From Anaeramoeba ignava (taxonomy: Eukaryota; Metamonada; Anaeramoebidae): 64,000 nucleotides of DNA. Below are positions 55,204 through 64,000 of the stretch, piece by piece (positions within the stretch are counted from its first letter, which is position 1; every line of letters begins with the position of its first letter). Both the position numbers and the translations under genes were made by a program. The DNA is taken from positions 62,001-126,000 of the forward strand of contig JAPDFW010000065.1 of the NCBI GenBank assembly GCA_028826165.1, written 5' to 3'. The notes beneath the pieces were generated by a model, which saw nothing but the letters and a program-made list of their open reading frames with translations, was not told where the DNA came from and did no database searches.

Positions 55204-58111
55204 ATGAATTTAATTAATTTACAAAATAAAGCTAAACAAGACCCAAAATCTTATAAAGAAGAAGTAGAACTTCAATACCAACATTTTTTATCAAATTTTG
55301 AAATATTTTTATTAAAACCAACTGAAGAATCACAAGAATTTATAGAATTAATTTCATTTTTAAGTCATGTTGCACCATTTTATAAACAAATGTTATTAAA
55401 TTTTCCAAAATATTTGATTCAATTATTAAATGAGCATTTACATCATTTATCAAATGAATTAAGAAAAGGAATTGCTCAATCATTGTTTATTCTTCAAAAT
55501 CGGGACTTTATTTCGGAAATTGAATTGATTCCTATTTATTTTAGATTATTTTTATGTCAAGATAAAATTCTTCGAAAATATGTTTTTTTACATTTAATTC
55601 AAACAGCAAAAAAAATTCATCAAATGTTTCCTAATTCTCAAAGAGAAAGAAATTTGAAAAAACAGTTTTATCTTGCAATTCAAGAAAATGAGTTTTTGAT
55701 CCAAGAAAAAGCTTTAGCTTTGTTGATTGAAATTTATGAAAAGCGTTTTTGGTCTGATGATAAAACTGTTAATGTTATTGCAAATACTTGTTTTATGGAG
55801 AATAATAAACTATTGGTTGCTGCTTTGAATTTTTTTTTGAAAAATAAAAATCAAGAAGAAGATGAAAAAGATGATCCAATGACTCAATATGTGAATATAA
55901 TTTAATTTTTAATTTATAATTTATTTATAATTTAATTTATTTGGAAATTTATAATTTAATTTATTTGGAAATTTTATAATTTTATTTATTTGGATTTAGT
56001 TTATAATTTAATTTATTTGGAAATTTATAATTTAATTTATAATTTAATTTATAATTTAATTTATAATTTTATTTATAATTTTATTTATAATTTTATTTAT
56101 AATTTAATTTATAATTTAATTTATAATTTTATTTATAATTTAATTTATAATTTTATTTATAATTTTATTTATAATTTATTTTATAATTGTATTTTATAAT
56201 TTTATTTATAATTTAATTTATAATTTATTTTATTTATAATTTAATTTATAATTTAATTTATAATTTAATTTATAATTTTATTTAATTTTATTTATAATTT
56301 TATTTATATTTTAATTTATAATTTATAATTTAATTTTTATTTTTAATTTAATTTTATTTTATTTATAATTTTAATTTATAATTTTATTTATAATTTTATT
56401 TATAATTTAATTTTATTTATAATTTTAATTTATAATTTTATTTATAATTTTATTTATAATTTAATTTATAATTTAATTTATAATTTTATTTATAATTTTA
56501 TTTATAATTTTATTTATAATTTTATTTATAATTTTATTTATAATTTTATTTATAATTTAATTTATATTTTAATTTATAATTTATAATTTTTTAATTTATA
56601 ATTTAATTTATAATTTAATTTATAATTTAATTTATAATTTAATTTATAATTTAATTTATAATTTAATTTTATTTATAATTTTATTTATAATTTAATTTAT
56701 AATTTAATTTATAATTTTATTTATAATTTAATTTATAATTTATTTATAAAAAAAGGAAGAATCAATGGAAGCTTTTCAAGATAGACTAAAATCAATGAAA
56801 AACACAAAAAAAACAAAACACAAAAAAAAACTACTCAAAAAACTTCGAAACAAACTATCACATCAACACACAATAGTAGAAGAAGAAAACGGAGAAGAAA
56901 CAAAATCAAATCAAGAACCGAACTTTTCAGCGCTAGAAAGAATATACGATCCACAAGGATTTTGCGAGAAATTATTCACAAAACTTCGTGGATCAAATGA
57001 ACTTTTTGATGTAAAAGTGATGATGATGAACATGATTTCAAGATTGATTGGAATTCATAAACTTGTTATGGTTAATTTTTATACTTTTATATTGCGTTAT
57101 GTTCAACCTTATCAACAATATGCAACAACATTTTTGGCAATAATTATACAAGCAATCCATGAAAGAATTCCACCTGAAAATGTGGAACCAATTTTAAAAA
57201 CAATATTGAATAATTTTATTTCAGAAAAAAGTTCAACTTTAGCTTTAACTATTGGACTTAATACAATTAGAGAAATTATTTTAAGATGTCCACTTGTTAT
57301 GACTGAAGAAATTGTTCAAGATTTAGTTGAGTATAAAAAACATAAGGATAAAGGTGTTTCAATGGCTACTAGAGGAGTTATTGCTGCTCTTCGTCAAGTT
57401 AGTAGTCAATTATTGTCTAAAAAATATAGAGGAAGATTCACTCAACCTTCTAAACAGAAAATTTTTGGTGAACAAATTCTTCATATTATAAATGAAAATG
57501 AAAATGAAAATGAAGATGAAAATCAAAATGAAAATGAAAATGAAAATGAAAATGAAAATGATATTGAATTTGATGAAAATGGAAATGAAAATGGAAATGA
57601 AAATGATATTGAATTTGATGAAGATGAAAATGAAAATGAAAATGGAAATGATATTGAATTTGATGAAAATGAAAATATTGATGAAAGTGAAAACAAAAAT
57701 CAAAACAAAAATCAAAACAAAAATCAAAACAAAAATCAAAACAAAAATCAAAACAAAAATCAAAACAAAAATCAAAACAAAAATCAAAACAAAAATCAAA
57801 ACAAAAATCAAATTGAAGAATCTGATTCAGATTTAAATCAAGATGATGATGATGAAATGGAAATTAAAACTGAAATTCAACCAGATTATTTAGTTGGACC
57901 TCGTTTTACAAGAAGAACAAAAGAAGAAAAACTTGAATCAATGAAACAAGGAAGAGAAGGAAGAGGTAAATATGGATCTCGTTTACATTCTGAAAGAACA
58001 ACAAATGAAAGAAAAAAGAAAAATAAACCTTTTAGATTAACAAGATTTAGAAAAAAAGTTAAAAAAAGAAGAACAAGAATGAAAGGAAGAAAAAAAACGA
58101 AAAATATATAA
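55204..58111 (+). CDS. SDAD1: SDA1, nucleolar 60S ribosome assembly/export factor
   Basis: Two exons, 55204-55890 and 56756-58111, both phase 0; 680 aa (human 687). The match is strong throughout: NLQNKAKQDPKSYKEEVELQ, HFLSNFEIFLLKPTEES, DKTVNVIANTCF, LLVAALNFFLKNK, ERIYDPQGFCEKLF, MMNMISRLIGIHKLVMVNFY, RCPLVMTEEIVQDL and KKYRGRFTQ. The basic C-terminus (KKNKPFRLTRFRKKVKKRRT) is also typical. Family role: maturation and nuclear export of the 60S subunit. An acidic NENENE stretch and a perfect (NKNQ)n run (about nt 57690-57810) are inserted before the basic tail. The acceptor AG at 56754-56755 was chosen over AG at 56758-56759 because only the former keeps phase. The 865-bp intron is a repeat array. 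Confidence 0.96.
55905..56745 (+). repeat. TTTATAATTTAA array, SDA1 intron
   Basis: 12-mer TTTATAATTTAA / TTTATAATTTTA fills the intron 55891-56755. G occurs only in a few TTTGGAAATT units near the 5' end. Confidence 0.95.
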
Positions 58112-58884
58112 TGATTTCAAAAAAGAAAAGAAAAGAAAAACATTTTAGAATTTTTTTTTTGATAAATTTCAAAATTAATAGAGAATAAAAAGGAATAAAT
58201 AAATTTCTTTTTAATTTAAATTAAGATTATTTTTGATTTGATTAAGATTATTTTTGATTAAATTAAGATTATTTTTGATTTGATTAAGATTATTTTTGAT
58301 TTGATTAAGATTATTTTTGATTTGATTAAGATTATTTTTGATTAAATTAAGATTATTTTTGATTAAATGAAGATTATTTTTGATTTGATTTAAATTAAGA
58401 TTATTTTTGATTAAATGAAGATTATTTTTAATTTAAATTGAATTAAGATTATATTTAATTTGATTAAAATAAGATTATTTTTGATTAAAATAAGATTATT
58501 TTTAATTTGATTTAAATTAAGATTATTTTTGTTTTGATTAAATTAAGATTATTTTTGATTTAATTTAAATTAAGATTATTTTTGATTAAATTAAGATTAT
58601 TTTTGATTAAATTAAGATTATTTTTGATTTGAATTAAATTAAGATTATTTTTGATTAAATTTAAAAATAAGATTATTTTTGATTTAATTTAAATTAAGAT
58701 TATTTTTGATTTGATTTAAATTAAGATTATTTTTGATTTGATTAAGATTATTTTTAATTAAATGAAGATTATTTTGTTTTTAATTTTTTTTTAAACCCAA
58801 AAAAGAAAAATTTTTTTTTTCATTTTTTTTTCATTTTGTTTTTATTGTGTTTTTGTTTTTGTTTTTGTTTTGAATTAATTAAAA
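58112..58884. repeat. Intergenic AAGATTATTTTTGATT array and promoter
   Basis: From about 58221 to 58775, units of AAGATTATTTTTGATTTGATT repeat. AG is frequent, unlike in introns. Near the downstream gene, TTTTTTTTTCATTTTTTTTTC (about 58811-58830) repeats the promoter-like element. No gene seen. Confidence 0.9.
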
Positions 58885-61161
58885 ATGAAATTAAGTGATG
58901 TAGTTGATACAGTAGCACCATCAGCAATAGGATTAAAATGTGTTTCACTTGGAATATTTGCAATGATATATTTAACTGTTGCAATATTTGCAGCTTTTGT
59001 TCTTTATCAAGATTTATCAGTAAAAATTAAGGTATCAAAACTAAGAACAAAATACCAAGCTGCAATTTTAAGTTTAGCTTTTGGATTAATGTTTATTCGG
59101 TTTATTTTATTATTTTTTCATATTCATTGGAAATCATTATTTAATCTTTTATTTTGGTGTTATGTTATTCCTTTAACTTTTCAATTTGCTACGTAAAACA
59201 AAAATGAATCCAAAAATAATTTTAATAATAAATTTAATAATTATTTTAATAATAAATTTAATAATAAATTTAATAATAATTTTAATAATAAATTTAATAA
59301 TAATTTTAATAATAAATTTAATAATAATTTTAATAATAATTTTAATAATAAATCCAAAAATAATTTAATAATTAATTTAATAATTAATTTAATAATAAAT
59401 TTAATAATAATTTTTATAATAATTTTAATAATAAATATAATAATAATTTTAATAATAATTTTAATAATAAATTTAATAATAAATTTAATAATAAATTTAA
59501 TAATAAATATAATAATAAATCCAAAAATATTTTAATAATTAATTTTAATAATAATTTTAATAATAAATTTAATAATAAATTTAATAATAAATTTAATAAT
59601 AAATTTAATAATAATTTTAATAATAAAATTTAATAATAAATTTAATAATAATTTTAATAATAATTTTAATAATAAATTTAATAATAAATTTAATAATAAT
59701 TTTTAATAATAAATCCAAAAAAATAATTTAATAATTAATTTAATAATAATTTTAATAATAAATTTAATAATAATTTTAATAATAATTTTAATAATAAATT
59801 TAATAATAAATTTAATAATAATTTTAATAATAATTTTAATAATAAATTTAATAATAACTTTAATAATAATTTTAATAATAATTTTAATAATAATTTTAAT
59901 AATAATTTTAATAATAAATTTAATAAATTTAATAATAAATTTAATAATAATTTTAATAATAATTTAAATAATAATTTTAATAATAATTTTAATAATAATT
60001 TTAATAATAAATTTAATAATAATTTTAATAATAATTTTAATAATAAATTTAATAATAAATTTAATAATAATTTTAATAATAAATTTAATAATAATTTTAA
60101 TAATAATTTTAATAATAATTTTAATAATAATTTTAATAATAAATTTTAATAATAAATTTAATAATAATTTTAATAATAAATTTAATAATAAATTTAATAA
60201 TAATTTTAATAATAAATTTTAATAATAATTTTAATAATAAATTTAATAATAATTTTAATAATAATTTTAATAATAAATTTAATAATAAATTTAATAATAA
60301 TTTTAATAATAATTTTAATAATAATTTTAATAATAATTTTAATAATAATTTTAATAATAAATTTAATAATAATTTTAATAATAATTTTAATAATAAATTT
60401 AATAATAATTTTAATAATAAATCCAAAAATATTTTAATAATAAATCCAAAAATATTTTAATAATAAATCCAAAAATATTTTAATAATAAATCCAAAAATA
60501 TTTTAATAATCATTTTAATAATAATTTTAATAATCAAATTAGATTTTCATTACTTGTTGTATTTCTTTTAATAATGGTTTTTGCAGTTTTAAGAAAAATT
60601 ATATTACAAAAAAGAGTATTTACATTATATATTATAGCAAATATAATTGTTTTTATTCTTTTGATTATTGCAGTTGCTTTTCAAATGAATTTACCACTAA
60701 ATGATTTTGACAACAGAACATCAACATATGTTGCAATTTCTTATATTTTATTAATTATTGTATTTGTGGCAGCAAGATTTAAAATTTTCTCACATTTAAA
60801 AATGGCACATTTTCCAAATGATATTAAAAAATCAGTTCATAATTTTTTAATTTTAACAACAATTTATTCCGTTATTTATTTTATTCGTTCAATTATGGGA
60901 TTTGTTAGTTTGATAAGTAAAAATTCTAGTTTTTTTAAAATATTTGATCTTGTTAGTGAACATAAAATTGAAGTTCGTTATACTCTTTATGGAATTTTTA
61001 TGCTCATTTTTGAAATTCTTCCAACTTTTTTTTTGATTTTCAGTCTTTTTCGTACAATTAAATATGAAAAATCTCAAATTACTAGAAAAGTTACTATTCA
61101 AGATTCTTTACTTCATGAAATAAGTGATGAAGATGATATAAAAGAACTTTCTGATTCTTAA
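58885..61161 (+). CDS. Seven-transmembrane protein, GPR137/TOM1-like
   Basis: Two exons, 58885-59192 and 60543-61161. Phases agree, giving 308 aa. Seven hydrophobic helices can be placed: TM1 CVSLGIFAMIYLTVAIFAAF; TM2 AAILSLAFGLMFIRFILLFF; TM3 spanning the intron (VIPLTFQFAT then FSLLVVFLLIM); TM4 LYIIANIIVFILLIIAVAF; TM5 AISYILLIIVFVAARF; TM6 FLILTTIYSVIYFIRSIMGF; TM7 LYGIFMLIFEILPTFFLIF. The P-x3-FQFAT-FSLL motif in TM3 resembles the GPR137/THH1-TOM1 family. In animals this family acts at lysosomes; in plants it acts at the tonoplast. The C-terminus is acidic (SDEDDIKELSDS). The family call is tentative; the gene model is solid. The intron 59193-60542 is a 1350-bp satellite. Confidence 0.75.
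59205..60540 (+). repeat. TTTAATAATAAA array, 7-TM gene intron
   Basis: 12-mer TTTAATAATAAA / TTTAATAATAAT over about 1.3 kb, punctuated by AATCCAAAAATA (e.g. about 59349, 59517, 60419-60500). G is absent from about 59207 to 60541. Confidence 0.96.
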
Positions 61162-61697
61162 ATTTAAATCCAATTTTAATTTTAATTTTAATTTTAATTT
61201 TAATTTTAATTTTAATTTTTTATGAAGAATAAAAAATATTATTTGAAACATAAAAATTAAAAATTAAAAAAAAGTGGAATTAAAAAAAAAAGTGGAATTA
61301 AATTCTTTCTTTTATTGAATTTTAAAAGAAAGATTTTAATTTTTGAAAAAAAAAATTAAAAGAAAAAAAGAATCAAAAAAAAATTAATTTTGATTTAAAT
61401 TTTGAATTGAATTTAATTTGAATTTGATTTAAATTTTGATTTAAATTGGATTTGAATTGATTTTGATTGAAATTTGGAATTTGATTTAAATTTTGAATTT
61501 GATTTAAATTTTGAATTGATTTTGATTGAAATTTTGAATTGAATTTAATTTGAATTTGATTTAAATTTTGATTTAAATTGGATTTGAATTGATTTTGATT
61601 GAAATTTGGAATTGAATTTAAATTTTGAATTTGATTTAAATTTTGATTTAATTGGATTTAAATTGGATTTGATTTTGATTTAAATTTTGATTTGAAT
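61162..61697. repeat. Convergent spacer: TTTAAATTTTGAATTGA array
   Basis: A 536-bp spacer. 61165-61220 is (TTTTAA)n; 61390-61690 repeats TTGATTTAAATTTTGAATT with TTGGATTTGAATTGATTTTG. No gene seen. Confidence 0.88.
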
Positions 61698-64000
61698 TTA
61701 ATCCTTTTTGAGATGATCCCTTTTTAACTTTAAAATTACCCAATGAAGATAAGTCAAATTTTCTGAAAAAGAAGCACAAATTTTTTCCAAATCTTGTAAA
61801 GGAACTTCTTCAGTCTAAAATTAAAAATTAAAATTAAAAATAAAATTAAAATTAAAAATTAAAATTAAAAAATTAAATTTAAAACAAACCAAATTTAAAA
61901 TTGTAATCATTTCATGATTTAAATGAATATAGTTTCTGAATAAATTGAAAAGTGCTAATTGAAAAGGATAGAATAAAGAAGTTAATTTAATTTCAACAAC
62001 TTTTGATTCTTCAAAAGTTAAATTTGTTTCAAGAATTTTGTGTTGTTCTTCAATTTGATTTTGAATTTTTATAAAATTTTCATGTTCTTTGTTGAATTTA
62101 TCAATCATATCAAATTTTTTCTGAACAAAATCATCAAATTGTTGGTTACTTAATTCCTTAAGAGTAGGCTTTAATTTAATGCAACTATCACTTTTTAAAT
62201 TATCAAAAAGAGGAATATAAGAAATTTCTTCATAAATTTGAGGTGTTAGAATGGGAGTATGAAGAATTTTTTCAACAACATTAAATTGAACCATAAGTTG
62301 TGATTTTTCTAATAAATTATTATATAAACTAATGAGTCCATCAAGAAGAGCTAATGCATCCATAATAATTTTTAAATGAGCAATTCTTTCTGTTATTTTT
62401 TGTGTTTTTAATGAACGAATCCATTGTTTTCTGGTTCTTTTAATGTGTATATCTAGTTTTCGGAATTTTGTTTTTCTTTTTAAAAGTTGATTTTTAAGTT
62501 CTTGTTCAGGTTTCAAAAATGAAATGGGAATATAATCAAGAAGTTCAAATAAATTTTCATCAAGAATTTCTTTGTTTGCTTCGATTTCCTTTTGCTCTTC
62601 CTCTTCTTCTTGCTTTCTTCTCAATTCATCTTCTTCTTGTTGTTTTCTTCTTAATTCATCTTCTTCTTGTTGTTTTCTTCTTAGTTCATCTTCTTCTTGT
62701 TGTTTTCTTCTTAATTCATCTTCTTCTTCTTTTTTTCTTCTTAGTTCATCTTCTTCTTGTTGTTTTCTTCTTAGTTCATCTTCTTCTTCTTGTTTTCTTC
62801 TTAATTCATCTTCTTCTTCTTGTTTTCTTCTTAGTTCATCTTCTTCTTCTTGTTTTCTTCTTAATTCATCTTCTTCTTCTTGTTTTCTTCTTAATTCATC
62901 TTCTTCTTCTTGTTTTCTTCTTAATTCATCTTCTTCTTCTTGTTTTCTTCTTAATTCATCATCTTCTTCTTGTTGTTTTCTTCTCAGTTCATCTTCTTCT
63001 TCTTGTTTTCTTCTTAATTCATCATCTTCTTCTTGTTTTCTTCTTAATTCATCTTCTTCTTCTTGTTTTCTTCTCAATTCATCTTCTTCTTCTTGTTTTA
63101 TTTTTAGTTCTTCAATTTGGTGCTGTTTAATATCTTCAATTTGTTGTTTTTGTTCAATATCTTCAATTTTCTTCGATTTGTTGTTGTTTAATATCTTCAA
63201 TTTGCTCAATATCTTCATTTTCTTCAATTTGTTGTTGTTTTTCAATTTCTTCAATTTCAATATCTTTTTTTTCAATATCTTCATTTTCTTCAATTTGTTG
63301 TTGTTTTTCAATTTCTTCAATATTTTCATTATTTTCAATTTCTTCGATTTGTTGTTGTTCATCTTGTTTAATATCTTTAATATCTTCAATTTCTTCAATA
63401 TTTTCATTATCTTTAATATCTTCATTTTCTTCAATATTTTCATTATTTTCAATATCTTCAATTTCTTCAATTTGTTGTTGTTCATCTTGTTTAATATCTT
63501 CAATTTCTTCAACTTGTTGTTGTTTTTCAATTTCTTCATTATTTTCATTATTTTCAATTTCTTCAATTTGTTGTTGTTGTTTTTGTTGTTGTTGTTTTTT
63601 AAGTTGTTCTTCAATTTCTTGTTGTTCATCCTCAATATCAATTATATCCTCTTCAACATCACTTTGATTACTTTCATCAAAATCATTTTCTAAAAATCTT
63701 GGTTGATATTCAATCTCTTTCGTTTTTTCATTTTCAAATTTTGAAATGGGACTTTCTGATAATTCAAGATTAGATAAATCAAGCACTAAATTTGTAATTT
63801 GTTTAAGAACAATCAAAGATGAATAAATATTTCCAAAATTTTCTTCAATTTTTTGCACATTTTCTTTTTCAATCTCTTCTTGTCTTTCAATATATAATTC
63901 TTTTCCAATATAATTTTCTCCAATTGATAAATCCAATATATTTTTTGTTAATTCAAGATTTTGTGGATTTGTAAATTGAATTAAGTTGATGAATAAATTT
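61698..64000 (-). CDS. Charged-repeat protein of unknown function, 5' end beyond window
   Basis: The reading frame is open to the right edge, so the start lies outside the window. Exons: 64000..61890 and 61814..61698 (intron 61815-61889, 75 bp, donor GTTTGT). Order: an N-terminal helical segment (NIYSSLIVLKQITNLVLDLS); a long EQQQIEEIEDIENNE low-complexity region; about 18 tandem EEEDELRRKQ-type units (nt 62600-63090); and a folded-looking helical C-terminus (LFELLDYIPISFLKPEQELK, HLKIIMDALALLDGLISLYN, LQDLEKICASFSENLTYLHW). One extra A in the run at 63167-63170 breaks the frame (stop at 63163-63165); removing it in reading joins the two halves. I do not recognise the family. The repeats suggest a single long alpha-helix or coiled coil. 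Confidence 0.75.

Noticed and set aside
55990-56199. Plus-strand frame of NLIYNFIYN repeats
   Set aside because: Lies in the SDA1 intron array; SDA1 exons join in phase across it.
1-64000. tRNA, rRNA or transposon genes
   Set aside because: I looked for GC-richer cloverleaf-like or rRNA-like segments, transposase motifs and terminal repeats and found none that I can support.

Overview
The window is nuclear DNA of an extremely A+T-rich, intron-containing unicellular eukaryote. The evidence is spliced genes for the spliceosome, nuclear pore and endomembrane system, GT-AG introns, TAA/TGA stops (standard code), long Asn/Gln/Glu runs in proteins, and no bacterial-type operons. Ankyrin-BTB-BTB and RCC1-BTB-BTB genes, a BTB-coiled-coil-TLDc protein, and a mitochondrial/hydrogenosome-type ferredoxin would fit an amoeboid protist such as Anaeramoeba. 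That placement is a guess from protein style, not a demonstration.

Layout, left to right: BTB-TLDc gene (-); a tandem array of ~145-bp units; a frame-broken RCC1-BTB-BTB gene (-); 2Fe-2S ferredoxin (-); a winged-helix, E2F-like gene (-); SF3B3 (+), with a 2.5-kb satellite intron; a syntaxin-6 type SNARE (+), with three satellite introns; an FG-GAP surface protein (+); CCZ1 (-); NUP205 (-); an LRR-PP2C phosphatase (-); an SNX9-type SH3-PX-BAR sorting nexin (-, with frame breaks); TMEM181 (-); a 28-repeat ankyrin-BTB-BTB gene (+); a CS-Sel1-tail-anchor gene (-); a second ankyrin-BTB-BTB gene (+), with apparent 3-nt microexons; an NBR1-like autophagy receptor (-); SDA1 (+); a GPR137/TOM1-like 7-TM protein (+); and a 5'-truncated charged-repeat protein (-) running off the right edge. 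Exon models were built by hand. For nearly all of them, exon phases and alignment to remembered family sequence agree.

The most notable observation is in the ankyrin gene at 48629-53000. Every inter-ankyrin intron contains one or two copies of the pattern AG-NNN-GTAA, cutting it into normal-size introns (about 57-86 nt) separated by single-codon exons. Adding two such codons per junction restores the 7-residue ankyrin linker used by the intronless paralogue next door, whereas the large exons alone give 5. This suggests tandem pairs of 3-nt microexons that multiplied with the ankyrin repeat.

A second theme is that almost every long intron is filled with its own private satellite. These intron satellites are almost free of G on the sense strand, whichever genomic strand the gene is on, so they contain few or no GT or AG dinucleotides. 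Intergenic arrays do not follow this rule. A third theme is a recurring TTTTTCATTTTT-like element just upstream of most start codons.
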